In this document: piece by piece, positions 25,576-34,922 of the stretch
How positions within the stretch are numbered: the stretch's first letter is position 1
Layout: the number at the start of each line of letters is the position of its first letter
Source of the DNA: Gammaproteobacteria bacterium
GTDB lineage: Bacteria; Pseudomonadota; Gammaproteobacteria; Pseudomonadales; Azotimanducaceae
Assembly: GCA_028821515.1 (NCBI GenBank)
Contig: JAPPGA010000072.1
Location: 1 to 64,000 of the forward strand
Reading direction: 5' to 3'
DNA length: 64,000 bases
The notes under the pieces: generated by a model
What the model was told of the DNA's origin: nothing
Databases searched by the model: none
What the model saw: the letters and a program-made list of their open reading frames with translations, nothing else
Translations under genes and position numbers: made by a program

Positions 25576-26427
25576 ATGGGCCAAGCATCAGAGTACATTC
25601 TGACCCTGCATTGCCCGGACCGGCCGGGACTCGTGTTCGCCGTCAGCAACTGGTTGATGGGCCACGGTTGCAACATCGTCGCCAGCGATCAGTTCGGCGA
25701 CCCCGAGACCAGGCGTTTCTTCATGCGGATACGCTTCAGCGGGGAGGCCGCACTCGATGTCCTGCGAAGCTCGTTCGCGGCCATCGCCACGGAGTGCTCC
25801 ATGACCTGGGAACTACACCCGGCGGACTACAAGCCGAAGGTGCTGATCATGGTCTCGCAGTACGAGCACTGCCTGGCGGACCTGCTGTATCGCGCGCGCG
25901 TCGGCGACATGCCCATCGAAATCGTCCTGGTGGTTTCAAATCACACCGTCACGCGCTACCTGGTCACCGCCTTCGGCATCGATTTCATGCACCTGCCCGT
26001 GACGAAGGAGACGAAGGCCGAGCAGGAGAGGAAGATGCTGGCCGAAGCAGAGGCGCGCGGCGTCGATTTCGTCGTGCTGGCGCGCTACATGCAGATACTG
26101 ACTCCCGAGGCCTGCGCGGCGCTACCGGGCCGGATCATCAACATCCACCACTCGTACCTGCCAAGCTTCAAGGGCGCGCGGCCCTATATCCGCGCCCATG
26201 AGAGAGGCGTGAAGCTGATTGGCGCGACCGCGCACTACGTCACCCCCGACCTCGACGAGGGCCCCATCATCGAGCAGATCACCGAGCGGGTCGATCACCG
26301 GCAGGCGCCGGACGACCTGGTAGCGCTCGGCCGGAACATCGAGACCCAGGTCCTCGCGCGCGCCGTGCGCTACCAGGCGGAGCACCGCGTGCTGCTGAAC
26401 GGCGCACGCACGGTGGTTTTCCAATAG
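25576..26427 (+). CDS. purU: Formyltetrahydrofolate deformylase
   Basis: 283 residues from ATG at 25576. An N-terminal ACT domain (about 5-85, LHCPDRPGLVFAVSNWL) is followed by the formyltransferase fold. The catalytic region NIHHSYLPSFKGARPY at about 192-207 and GATAHYVTPDLDEGPIIEQ carry the His and Asp residues of the family. The enzyme releases formate from 10-formyl-THF, feeding PurT and balancing one-carbon units. The length is standard. It diverges from the MMPL gene. Confidence 0.96.
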   Translation: MGQASEYILTLHCPDRPGLVFAVSNWLMGHGCNIVASDQFGDPETRRFFMRIRFSGEAALDVLRSSFAAIATECSMTWELHPADYKPKVLIMVSQYEHCLADLLYRARVGDMPIEIVLVVSNHTVTRYLVTAFGIDFMHLPVTKETKAEQERKMLAEAEARGVDFVVLARYMQILTPEACAALPGRIINIHHSYLPSFKGARPYIRAHERGVKLIGATAHYVTPDLDEGPIIEQITERVDHRQAPDDLVALGRNIETQVLARAVRYQAEHRVLLNGARTVVFQ

Positions 26428-26448
26428 CGCAAAGCTCGATCAGAGCAA

Positions 26449-27390
26449 TCAGTTCCCCGATACCGAATCGACGGATCCGAAGAGCGCCTCGAGCTGATCG
26501 GCGACTTCGTCCGGCAGTTTCGGCGCCTGGATATGGGCGACGTTCGCCTCCAGGTGAGCGACGTTACCCGTGCCGCTGAGGATGACATGCGCCCCCGGCT
26601 CGTGCCGGCAGAAACGGTAGGCCGCCTGTACCAGCGACTCGACATCGGGATGGGCCGCGACGAAACCGAGGGGATCGTCACTCGACAGCGAAGCATCGAC
26701 TACACCTTCGTCGACCAGCCCCGCCAGCAGTTCCCGAAGCGCTTCGGGCCGGCTCAACGCCCGGCGCACGGCAAACATGATCAGGGTGCCCACGTCTTTC
26801 TCGAGCGTCTGCGCGAACACCCGTTCCCGCGCCGAGGGATTGAGCATGCTGAAACCCACCATGATCACGTCGAAATGGTCGTCGGGGAGCGCCTGCTGGA
26901 ACAACCGGTGTTGCGGGTCGCGAATGAACGTCTCCGTCGCACCGAGAAACCGGATCTTTCCGGCCCCCTGCTGACGCCGCATCTCCGGGACGAGGAATTC
27001 AACGCAGTGCCGATACTGCGCCGGACGCACACCGTGCAGGTGATACACGTCCACATAGTCGGTCCCGAGCGCCCTGAGGCTTTTCTCCAGGTTCTCGGTG
27101 AGTCCCTCCGGGGTGAGCAGCACGCCGTCCGCACCAAAACCGGGACCAACCTTGGTGGAGATCACCACCTGGTCGCGACGCCCCCTGATGGCCTTCCCCA
27201 CCGCCGGCTCGGTCCCGTAGACACGCGCCGTGTCGATGAAATTGATGCCGAGGTCCATCGCGCGCTGGACGATGCGCACCGCATGGTTTTCGTCGTGACC
27301 GGTCCCCGTGCCCAGCCGGCTATGGCCGCCGCAGCCAAGCCCCGCAGCGCTCACTTCGAGGCCCGTGCGCCCCAGCCTAACGGTCTGCAT
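26449..27390 (-). CDS. Aldo/keto reductase
   Basis: 313 residues. The catalytic tetrad is visible as Asp and Tyr in FIDTARVYGTE (about 50-60), Lys in VVISTKVGPG and His in VYHLHGV. It belongs to the group resembling L-galactose/fucose dehydrogenases and Tas-like reductases. NAD(P)H-dependent carbonyl reduction is expected, but the substrate cannot be inferred. It sits between purU (convergent) and a phytanoyl-CoA dioxygenase gene read in the same direction, with 38 bp between them. Confidence 0.88.
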   Translation of the reverse strand: MQTVRLGRTGLEVSAAGLGCGGHSRLGTGTGHDENHAVRIVQRAMDLGINFIDTARVYGTEPAVGKAIRGRRDQVVISTKVGPGFGADGVLLTPEGLTENLEKSLRALGTDYVDVYHLHGVRPAQYRHCVEFLVPEMRRQQGAGKIRFLGATETFIRDPQHRLFQQALPDDHFDVIMVGFSMLNPSARERVFAQTLEKDVGTLIMFAVRRALSRPEALRELLAGLVDEGVVDASLSSDDPLGFVAAHPDVESLVQAAYRFCRHEPGAHVILSGTGNVAHLEANVAHIQAPKLPDEVADQLEALFGSVDSVSGN

Positions 27391-27428
27391 CGTATCCCGT
27401 TGCCTCCAATCTCACTCGCTCACTCGAT

Positions 27429-28112
27429 CTACACCGCCTGTTTTGCCTGTTTTCGCTGCTTCACGTAGTGGGCGAAGTCGGCGTACTTCCCGTTTCCCTT
27501 CGACGACGCGGCCCAATAGAAGTAGGAGATCGCCTTGCGCGACCGTTCACTCCGGTTCGGCTCCGACCAATGCACCGTAAGCGAGTTGTGGATGGCCGCA
27601 TCTCCGGGATCGAGCTCGACCGGGATCGCGCCTTCGCTCTCGGCGTCGAAATCAAGCCCCAATTTGCTCGGCAGGTCCAGTCTGTGTGTTCCCTTGACAT
27701 AGTGCAGGCAGCCGTTTTCCTGGTCCGCCCTGTCGAGGGCAATCCAGATCGTTGCTCCCTTCCTCCGATGGCCAATGGAGTCAAAGTGCGGAGCAATCGC
27801 CCTGGACTCGTGCGGAACCCGATCAAAGTAGGCGGCTGTAGCGGGTTCCAGCACATCGTCGAGCAGTGTCTCGATCAACCCGACCTGCCGTCCGTGCCGC
27901 AGTTGTTCCCCGAACCAGGGATCCATGTCCTGGAGGTTCTTCGTGGTCGGGCCGTCCCACGTGGACTTGTGATCTCGCATGCAGCGTTCGGTCCGGGCCT
28001 GAAGCTCCGACAACTCCGCTTGCGAAAGGAACCTGGGGATGATGACACAGCCGTCGCGGAGAAAGTCCCGCTTGATCTGGTTCACGTTCTGTCCCCATTG
28101 TCCGGATCTCAT
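27429..28112 (-). CDS. Phytanoyl-CoA dioxygenase family (PhyH) oxygenase
   Basis: About 227 residues. ATG at 28112 is preferred because GGAGGG lies about 10 bases upstream; further ATGs at 28121 and 28163 are poorly placed. Fe(II)/2-oxoglutarate ligands are visible as HFD in IAPHFDSIGH and a distal His in NSLTVHWSEPN, with the 2OG-binding Arg soon after. The family hydroxylates diverse small molecules, so the substrate is open. It is probably co-transcribed with the aldo/keto reductase. Confidence 0.85.
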   Translation of the reverse strand: MRSGQWGQNVNQIKRDFLRDGCVIIPRFLSQAELSELQARTERCMRDHKSTWDGPTTKNLQDMDPWFGEQLRHGRQVGLIETLLDDVLEPATAAYFDRVPHESRAIAPHFDSIGHRRKGATIWIALDRADQENGCLHYVKGTHRLDLPSKLGLDFDAESEGAIPVELDPGDAAIHNSLTVHWSEPNRSERSRKAISYFYWAASSKGNGKYADFAHYVKQRKQAKQAV

Positions 28113-28205
28113 GGGTCGCATTCCCTCCATCGAGCCAGCCTTCCATTTTATCGCCAGCCGCATCGGACCCCGAACGGTGCAAACGGAATCTCACCCAGAA
28201 CCCGA

Positions 28206-29540
28206 TCAATCGTCCATCGCCGGAACAAATTCGGGAAACGCCTCGATGCCGAGTTCGCTGACATCCTGTCCCATGGCCTCAACGTCCGGGCCGATACGGG
28301 CGCCCATGGTCCAGTCGATTACCTTCCACGCGGCGTATGACACGCCGAACGAGAAGCTCCCGATGGCCAGGATACCGGTCATCTGCACCAGGACATCCGC
28401 CCCGGCGGCGATACAGGCTGCAAGGGTTCCCCAGACACCCGCCCCCATGTGCGCCGAAATGGCGCCGACCTCGTCATCGACCTTGAGGAGCATCAGGAGC
28501 TTGATCCCCAAGACCGTCACGCCGCCGCCGATCCCGCCGATAGCAATGGCCCAGTGATGTTCCACGATGGCGGGACCGGCGGTAATCGCCACCAGGCCGC
28601 CGACAGCGCCGTTCAGGACCGCGATCAGGTCCATGCGGCCGAACACCCTGCGGGCGAGTGCCAGCGCGACGATCACCCCGGCGCTCGCGGCGAGGTTGGT
28701 GTTGACGATGACATTGCTGGTCGTGACCGCGTCGGCCGCTCCGGTGAGCGCCGAATGCGAGCCGCCGTTGAACCCGAGAAAGCCCAGCCAGATGATGAAT
28801 ACGCCAAGGGTCACCGCGGGCACGTTGGAAGGAGGCGTCGCCTTGACGGTTCCGTCCGGCAGGTATTTCCCCGTGCGCGCGCCGACGACGAGGGCCCCCG
28901 CGAGCGCCGCCCAGCCGCCGGTCGAGTGCACGACGGTCGATCCGGCGAAATCCTGGAAGCCGAGCCTTCCCAGCCAACCGCCGCCCCAGGTCCAGGCGCC
29001 GACAACCGGGTAGATCACCGCCGCCAACACGACGATGAACACGAAGAAAGACCACAACCTCACCCGCTCCGCGAGGGTTCCTGACACGATGGAGGCGGTC
29101 GACCCCACGAACACCATCTGGAAGAACCAGTGAGACATCGCGGCGTGGCCATGCGCCGTGACCGCAGGGGCGCTGGACAGGTCGCCCGACAACAGCGCTC
29201 TCTCCAACGCTGTCGAGCCATAGCCCAGGAGACCCGTCTCTTCAACGCCGCCAAACATGATGTTGTAGCCGACGAGGTAGAAGGTGAGCCCGGCAATGGC
29301 ATACAGGCCGACGTTCTTCAGGCAGACCACCGATGCGTTCTTGGTGCGCACCGACCCGGCTTCGAGCATGGTGAAGCCCGCGCACATCCACATGACCAGC
29401 GCGCCCCAGAACAGGAAAGAGAAACTGCTGAGGACGAACTGGGTTTCGCCGTCCAAACCAACCCCGGTCAAGCGCTCCGTCGCAGCGTAACATGGCGGCG
29501 ACGCGCCACTGGAACCGGCCAGCGTATCTCGGGGTATCAT
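28206..29540 (-). CDS. amt: Ammonium transporter (Amt family)
   Basis: About 444 residues. Eleven membrane segments begin at FLFWGALVMWMCAGFTMLEAG. The pore histidines are in STVVHSTGGWAALAG and SAHMGAGVWGTLAA, matching the twin-His motif of Amt/Mep/Rh channels. The family start is short before the first helix, so TTG at 29471 is an alternative to the ATG at 29540, which has GGGAG just upstream. No glnK gene adjoins it, unlike many amt loci. It diverges from surE. Confidence 0.92.
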   Translation of the reverse strand: MIPRDTLAGSSGASPPCYAATERLTGVGLDGETQFVLSSFSFLFWGALVMWMCAGFTMLEAGSVRTKNASVVCLKNVGLYAIAGLTFYLVGYNIMFGGVEETGLLGYGSTALERALLSGDLSSAPAVTAHGHAAMSHWFFQMVFVGSTASIVSGTLAERVRLWSFFVFIVVLAAVIYPVVGAWTWGGGWLGRLGFQDFAGSTVVHSTGGWAALAGALVVGARTGKYLPDGTVKATPPSNVPAVTLGVFIIWLGFLGFNGGSHSALTGAADAVTTSNVIVNTNLAASAGVIVALALARRVFGRMDLIAVLNGAVGGLVAITAGPAIVEHHWAIAIGGIGGGVTVLGIKLLMLLKVDDEVGAISAHMGAGVWGTLAACIAAGADVLVQMTGILAIGSFSFGVSYAAWKVIDWTMGARIGPDVEAMGQDVSELGIEAFPEFVPAMDD

Positions 29541-29640
29541 CCGCTCCCGGTCGCCAACGACGCATTCGCCAATCCGGCAACGCGCTCGGCCCATCGGGGG
29601 ATTCGGAAGTGCGGCCACCTCCAACAAAGGACCAATTAAC

Positions 29641-30474
29641 ATGGCGGGCACCCGAGTTCTCATCACCAACGACGACGGCGTCGACAGTCCCGGCATCCAT
29701 GCGTTGGCGCGGCATGTCGAACTGGCCGGCTACGAGGTCCTGGTCGTCGCTCCCGATCATGACGCCTCCGGTACCGGCGCGGCGCTCGGCCGCATATCCC
29801 CCGATCACCCCGTCGCCTTGGCGGAGACATCCATAGACGGGCTCAAGGGGCAGGTCTACGCCATCGGCGGCCCGCCCGCGCTGTGTGTGATGGCGGCCAA
29901 TCTCGAGGCCTTCTCCCCACGCCCGGACATCGTGATCTCGGGCATCAACGCGGGTCTCAACACCGGCCGGTCCGCGCTACACAGCGGTACCATCGGCGCG
30001 GCGCTGGCAGCCCAGAACTTCGGCCTCCGGGCGCTTTCCGTGAGCCTGGCCCGGTCCGAACCATGGTACTGGGAGACCGCCGCCCAACTCGCCGTCGACG
30101 TGCTTCCAGCCGTGACCGACGGCCCGGAAAGGGGGCTTGTGAATCTCAATGTGCCCGGTCTGCCGCGCGACGAGGTCATGGGCATCCGGTGGACCGGACT
30201 GGCCACGTTCAACAGCGTTCGCGGAGCCATATCCGGAATCGAGAACGGCCGGCTCCATTTCGAATTCGAGGAAACCCGGGAACAGCCCGATGTGGATACC
30301 GACCTTGCGGCCGTCCGCGCGGGTTACGCCGCAGTGACGTCATTGCAAGGGACCGTGGAAGTGTGGGGACCCGTCGGCGCGCCAGGAGAACCATTCCAGG
30401 ACGGGCATCGTGCCCACGGAGCAACCGCAGGCCACGAGTTGCGGGCCGCGCGATCCTACCTGGTCCGGAACTGA
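29641..30474 (+). CDS. surE: 5'/3'-nucleotidase SurE
   Basis: 277 residues from ATG at 29641. The metal-binding N-terminus LITNDDGVDSPGIHAL holds the Asp-Asp pair and Ser, and the ISGINAGLNTGR segment supplies the Asn ligand, as in SurE phosphatases. The enzyme dephosphorylates nucleoside 5'- or 3'-monophosphates in the cytoplasm. The usual partner pcm is not adjacent; a rhodanese gene converges from downstream with 14 bp between stops. Confidence 0.95.
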   Translation: MAGTRVLITNDDGVDSPGIHALARHVELAGYEVLVVAPDHDASGTGAALGRISPDHPVALAETSIDGLKGQVYAIGGPPALCVMAANLEAFSPRPDIVISGINAGLNTGRSALHSGTIGAALAAQNFGLRALSVSLARSEPWYWETAAQLAVDVLPAVTDGPERGLVNLNVPGLPRDEVMGIRWTGLATFNSVRGAISGIENGRLHFEFEETREQPDVDTDLAAVRAGYAAVTSLQGTVEVWGPVGAPGEPFQDGHRAHGATAGHELRAARSYLVRN

Positions 30475-30488
30475 CGCAGGGTCTGGCG

Positions 30489-30914
30489 TCAGCGTGACTC
30501 GCGCCGCACCCAGCGACTCGTCGCACCCACATCCTCGACCGGCTCGCCGGCTTTCTTCCAACCGTTGAAACCCACCTCCAAGTGGGCCACGTCAGTGAAT
30601 CCCATGTCTTCCAACGCCTTGACCGCAAGGGCGGAACGGCCACCGGCGGCGCAGAACAGCACCGTTCGCCGGTCTTCCCTGAACCAGTCCCGATAGTAGA
30701 CGCTCGCCGGATCGGCCCAGAATTCGAGCATGCCCCGAGGCGCGTGCAGTGCGCCGGGAATGGTGCCGAGGTCCACCCGCTCCTGAATCTCGCGGATGTC
30801 AAGCAGCAGCGCGTCCGGGTTTTCCTCAAACTCCTGCTTCAACTGTTCGATCGTCAGGTTCTCGATCTCCTGCTTGACCGCCTGCACTTCGGCGAAGATG
30901 TTCTTGATGGGCAT
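30489..30914 (-). CDS. Rhodanese-like domain protein
   Basis: 141 residues. A lead-in helix (about 1-30) precedes a single rhodanese domain with DALLLDIREIQERVDLGTIPGA and the active-site loop VLFCAAGGRSALA, whose Cys would carry the persulfide. GFTDVAHLEVGFNGWKKAG is the classic C-terminal segment. Cytoplasmic, with an unknown sulfur acceptor. It stands alone. Confidence 0.88.
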   Translation of the reverse strand: MPIKNIFAEVQAVKQEIENLTIEQLKQEFEENPDALLLDIREIQERVDLGTIPGALHAPRGMLEFWADPASVYYRDWFREDRRTVLFCAAGGRSALAVKALEDMGFTDVAHLEVGFNGWKKAGEPVEDVGATSRWVRRESR

Positions 30915-31031
30915 TCGCTTTCTCGGTTCGCCAGGAGATTCTACGCCACGAAATCCGTCGGCCTTTCGGGCACCCCCCGTTTAGCCCTGACCGGGGCAAT
31001 ACCGCGTACCAGGACTCACGACGGGCTGGTG

Positions 31032-32060
31032 TCAGATTGCCCAGTCGCGCCACATGTTGTCTTCGGTGGGCGCCACGTCCTCGCGAAAGTTGCGCGTATC
31101 GATCCACCACTGGTACCGGGCACCCGGACCGAACTCCATGTCGTCGAAGTGGCTGCGGTCCGCGCGCTCGTAGTCGCAGGGCACGATCACGCGCACCCGC
31201 GGAGCGTCTCCGTCCGCTGAGCGGTTGATTCCGGCCGAATGCAGGAGGCGCGGGTGCCAGAAGACCACGTCTCCCGCGACGCCGGTGAACTCCACCGGCC
31301 CGGTGTCGCGCAGTATCGCGTCCCGGGCGAGGCGATAGCTTTCACTCCTCTCCGGCGAAATGGAACCACCGTGAACGGTGTCCCAATGGATGTGCAGTCG
31401 GCGGTGCGATCCCGGCCACACCGTGAAGCCGCCCGTCCCCGGCGGCGTCGTGTCGGCGATCACCATGGCCGACAGGTGCGCCGCCGCATTGTCCGCGTGG
31501 GGACGGTATTGGGCAGCGGCGCCCGGGGCCTTCGGGAATATGCAGTAGATTCCCCGCACGCGTTCCGCGCGCTTCACGGGACCTCCGATGAACGCTTCCG
31601 CAAGGGAGCGCATGGCGGGATGGTTCGCGATCGCCTCGACGAGGAAGTTCTCGGTGCCGATGCCGTCCCTTGAGCGCATCTTCCAGTTGCCTCCGGCCAG
31701 GAGCCCGACACGCAGGGCGTCCGCCTCGGTCCACTCGGCGTCCGGCGCATCGGTCCAGGTGCCCGGATCGTCCCGCCGGAGTAGGCCGCGCGGTACGTTG
31801 AGCCAGATTTGATCGACGATTCGCCGGAACGTCTCGGGGTCGCCGATCAGGCCACGCTTAACGATGTAGCCCCGGCTCTTGAAAAAGACGGCCTCCCGGC
31901 TGTTGAGCAACGGCTCCGGCGTCGCAAAGGCGGGATCCTCGTACACCGTCGCCCGGGGCACGACGATATCTTCGGGCACGGGTTGCGAGGCGGCGTGTCC
32001 GACGTTGTAATCCGCGGCCCTCGGGAGCGCCGGCGCAGTGGTTGCCGGCGGCGATGTCAT
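31032..32060 (-). CDS. PhyH-type Fe(II)/2-oxoglutarate dioxygenase
   Basis: 342 residues. The iron ligands are His and Asp in YRPHADNAAAHLS (about 188) and the distal His in VFWHPRLLHSAGINRS (about 275), followed by the Arg that binds 2-oxoglutarate. It differs from the PhyH protein at 27.4 kb in length and sequence, so it is not a recent duplicate. Its ATG overlaps the stop of the preceding small membrane-anchored gene by 4 bp, implying coupled expression. The substrate is unknown. Confidence 0.84.
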   Translation of the reverse strand: MTSPPATTAPALPRAADYNVGHAASQPVPEDIVVPRATVYEDPAFATPEPLLNSREAVFFKSRGYIVKRGLIGDPETFRRIVDQIWLNVPRGLLRRDDPGTWTDAPDAEWTEADALRVGLLAGGNWKMRSRDGIGTENFLVEAIANHPAMRSLAEAFIGGPVKRAERVRGIYCIFPKAPGAAAQYRPHADNAAAHLSAMVIADTTPPGTGGFTVWPGSHRRLHIHWDTVHGGSISPERSESYRLARDAILRDTGPVEFTGVAGDVVFWHPRLLHSAGINRSADGDAPRVRVIVPCDYERADRSHFDDMEFGPGARYQWWIDTRNFREDVAPTEDNMWRDWAI

Positions 32061-32497
32061 CGTGGGTCCAGCCGGAACAGGGCATAACCGGGCCGGACTT
32101 CCCGATCGCCCATTGCACCCTGGAGTTCTGCGGAGTCAGTGATTCTCGCCACCCGGCGCATATAGATCTCATCGCCGATCTTCAGTCGTACCCGATCATC
32201 GCGCGCAACGTGGTTGGGCCACACCTTGGTGTCGCATCGGCTACATCCGACGTACAGGGTGCCGTCATCCGCCCAGGCACTGACCGTGATGGAATGCGGA
32301 AGCAGGTACCACGTGTGCATTTCCAGCCAGGCCTGGGTGCGGCCTTCAAGGAACGACCAGTCCGTATCCTGCGCGGCGGCGAGGTCGCCGCTGAGACCCA
32401 GGCCGGGCCTGCGCTCAACCGGATCCACGGGGACGAGAATCAACCCGACATAGATCACGACGACGATAGCCAGCAGAATCAGCGCGATGCGTTTCAT
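32057..32497 (-). CDS. Small membrane-anchored protein of unknown function
   Basis: 146 residues from ATG at 32497, with AGGAA seven bases upstream. One N-terminal membrane segment (about 3-23) is followed by a soluble domain with two nearby Cys (YVGCSRCDTKVWPNHV) and a basic-acidic beta-rich tail. The long upstream open frame has no Shine-Dalgarno and reads as out-of-frame noise. I recognise no family, though the tail resembles small proteins that fold into an SH3-like barrel. It is translationally coupled to the downstream dioxygenase. Confidence 0.7.
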   Translation of the reverse strand: MKRIALILLAIVVVIYVGLILVPVDPVERRPGLGLSGDLAAAQDTDWSFLEGRTQAWLEMHTWYLLPHSITVSAWADDGTLYVGCSRCDTKVWPNHVARDDRVRLKIGDEIYMRRVARITDSAELQGAMGDREVRPGYALFRLDPR

Positions 32498-32637
32498 TCG
32501 ATATTCCTGCGGTGCCCTTGGGCCAGCCGCCCATGCGTTGGATTCGCAGGATACCCGACCATGCCCCGGTCTCACATGGCGGGAATCGCGCGCCGCCGCG
32601 GATACCCGTTCACGCGGCCGCGGGCTATGATCCCCCG

Positions 32638-34410
32638 ATGAAGCCACGGCTCGTCTACGACGGCGACTGCGCTTTCTGCCGATACACCGTCGAGTACGCA
32701 GAATCGGTCACTTCCGATGCCGTCGAGTATCGGCCCTACCAGGAGGTGATGGCCGACCATCCCGACGTTACCGAAGCCGAGTTCGCCGCCAGCATCCAGC
32801 TCTTTGCCGACGGCGAACGCCTTGAGCGGGCCGGCGCGGCGTTTCGCACCCTGGCTATCGGCGGCATCGCCTTCTGGGATGGTCTCTACCGTCGTCTGCC
32901 CGGCTTCGCCGCCTTTTCCAACGCCGTCTACGATTGGGTTTCCCGGCATCGGGGAGCCTGCCTCGCCTTGGCCCGACCGCTATTCGGGCGGCAACCGCGC
33001 CGAGCAGAGTTCAACGTCACGGCGGATCTCGTCATCCGCGGCATCGCGCTCTGCGGCCTCTTCGCCTTCCTCTCCCTCTGGTGGCAGATCGACGGGCTGG
33101 TCGGACCAGGAGGGATACTCCCGGCGGCAGACTTCCTCGACGTGGTCGCCCACCGCTATGGCACGGAACGGTTCTGGCTTCTGCCCACGGCGTTCTGGCT
33201 CGATGCCTCCCCCGCAGCCCTGCACGCGGTATGCGCGCTCGGCACGCTGGCCACGCTCACCGTCCTTCTCGGCCGCTGGCGCTGCACCAGCGCAGTGATC
33301 GCCTACGCCTGCTACCTGTCGCTGCTCGCCGCCGGCCAGGTGTTCCTCGCCTACCAGTGGGACATCTTGCTCATCGAGTGCTTCGTCGTCGCCGCAGTAC
33401 TGGCGCGCGCCCCGGGTTTCGGCGTGTGGCTCGCGCGGCTTGCGCTGTTCCGGTTCATGTTCCTTTCGGGGTTCGTCAAACTGGCGAGCGGCGACCCCAC
33501 CTGGGCCGATGGCTCCGCCCTCGCCTTCCACTTCGAAACCCAGCCCCTGCCGACGGCGCTTGCGTGGTACGCGCACCACCTGCCGGCGGCCTTTCTCGAG
33601 TGGTCGGTGTGGCTGACCTTCGTCATCGAGCTCGCGCTGCCGTTCCTCATCTTCTTTCCCCGCAACCTGCGGCTTGTCGCCGCCGGCGGTTTCGTGCTGC
33701 TCGAAGTGCTGATCTTCGCCACCGGCAACTACAACTTCTTCAACATCCTCACCATCGTGCTGTGCCTCGCATTGCTCGACGACCGGTGGACCAGACCCGT
33801 CGTTCGCGGCGTCATAGCGCGTCCGGGACGCAAGCTGTCGAAGACGTTCGCCGCCGCCATCATGGCACTCGGGATCCTCGTAACCCTCCACAACGTCTTT
33901 CGGCTTCCTGCGCCGATGGCCCTCCTGACCGAAACGGCCGCACCTCTGCGGCTCGCAAACCCGTACGGGCTCTTCGCCGTGATGACGACGCGCCGGGACG
34001 AACTCGTCGTCGAGGGGTCCATGGACGGCCACACCTGGTCGCCCTACGTCTTCCCGTTCAAACCTGGCGATGTCGCCGCCCCGCCCCGTTGGGCGACGCC
34101 GCACCAGCCGCGGCTCGACTGGCAGATGTGGTTCGCCGCCCTGACGACGCCCGAGGGCGCGCCCTGGACCTACGACTTCGCGTTCGCCCTGCTCGAGGCG
34201 CGCCCCGACGTGCTGAAGCTCGTAGCCGACCCGTTCGACGGGGCGCGACCGAAGTTCGTGCGCATCATGAGCCACCGGTACCGATTCTCGACGCCGCAAG
34301 AAAAGTCCTCCACGGGCGACTGGTGGGTGCGGGGCGACGCGACGACCTGGCTGCCGCCCGCGCAACTGCGGCGTCCGAAGATCACCCACGAACCCCTGAC
34401 GCTGGATTGA
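32638..34410 (+). CDS. DCC thioredoxin-like domain fused to a lipase-maturation-factor membrane protein
   Basis: 590 residues from ATG at 32638. Residues 1-125 are a DUF393 (DCC) thiol-disulfide-type domain with YDGDCAFCRYTVEY. Residues about 130-400 hold roughly eight membrane helices, and the rest is the lipase-maturation-factor 1-like domain (YVFPFKPGDVAAPPRWATPHQPRLDW, WWVRG). Vertebrate LMF1 helps lipases fold with correct disulfides, and a redox domain fused to an LMF-like membrane protein fits a folding role in the envelope. The bacterial function is not established. Confidence 0.85.
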   Translation: MKPRLVYDGDCAFCRYTVEYAESVTSDAVEYRPYQEVMADHPDVTEAEFAASIQLFADGERLERAGAAFRTLAIGGIAFWDGLYRRLPGFAAFSNAVYDWVSRHRGACLALARPLFGRQPRRAEFNVTADLVIRGIALCGLFAFLSLWWQIDGLVGPGGILPAADFLDVVAHRYGTERFWLLPTAFWLDASPAALHAVCALGTLATLTVLLGRWRCTSAVIAYACYLSLLAAGQVFLAYQWDILLIECFVVAAVLARAPGFGVWLARLALFRFMFLSGFVKLASGDPTWADGSALAFHFETQPLPTALAWYAHHLPAAFLEWSVWLTFVIELALPFLIFFPRNLRLVAAGGFVLLEVLIFATGNYNFFNILTIVLCLALLDDRWTRPVVRGVIARPGRKLSKTFAAAIMALGILVTLHNVFRLPAPMALLTETAAPLRLANPYGLFAVMTTRRDELVVEGSMDGHTWSPYVFPFKPGDVAAPPRWATPHQPRLDWQMWFAALTTPEGAPWTYDFAFALLEARPDVLKLVADPFDGARPKFVRIMSHRYRFSTPQEKSSTGDWWVRGDATTWLPPAQLRRPKITHEPLTLD

Positions 34411-34463
34411 TCTGCACGACAACCGCCATACTTCGCCTCCATTGACGCTTCGCAACGGGCGGG

Positions 34464-34889
34464 TTGCACTTGAACTTCGACATCCGGGCCGCATGGGCCA
34501 AGCGCAGTTGGTGGATGAATCTCATCTTCCTGTTCTGCGTCTACATGACTCTCATCTACCTGCCGTACGACCTGTTCGGCAAACCCGTGGCGGCGGACGA
34601 GGAGGTCTGGTTCGGGTTCGTGCTGCACGGCTGGTGGGCCAAGGCGACAGGGCTCCTGCACTGGCTGGTGTACGGCGCGGGCGCCTATGGATTCTGGAAG
34701 ATGGCGCGCTGGATGTGGCCGTGGGCGGCGGTGTACGTGGCCCAGGTTGCGTTGAGCATGCTGGTCTGGAACCTGGTGGACGACCGTGGTGCCGGCTGGG
34801 CCGTGGGCGTCGTGGCTATGGCGGTATTCATGGTGCCCGCCATCGCCCTGTGGCGGGCGCGGCCTGCGTTCCAGACGGGCGTCCGATAG
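34464..34889 (+). CDS. Four-helix membrane protein of unknown function
   Basis: Up to 141 residues from TTG at 34464, with another TTG at 34470. Helices lie at about 15-35, 50-70, 75-100 and 105-125, and Trp residues are abundant (WWMNL, KMARWMWPWAAVYV). No family motif is recognised. It follows the DCC-LMF gene by 53 bp on the same strand and may be part of its transcript, then is followed by the dehydrogenase gene after 33 bp. Confidence 0.65.
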   Translation: MHLNFDIRAAWAKRSWWMNLIFLFCVYMTLIYLPYDLFGKPVAADEEVWFGFVLHGWWAKATGLLHWLVYGAGAYGFWKMARWMWPWAAVYVAQVALSMLVWNLVDDRGAGWAVGVVAMAVFMVPAIALWRARPAFQTGVR

Positions 34890-34922
34890 GGTCTGAAGAG
34901 AACCGGACGCGGCGCAGGAAAG

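Noticed and set aside
32934..34494. Two very long open frames on both strands over the DCC-LMF gene (about 503 codons each)
   Set aside because: High GC content leaves few stops. Only the frame from 32638 shows membrane helices and the YDGDCAFC motif; the others are arginine-rich shadows.
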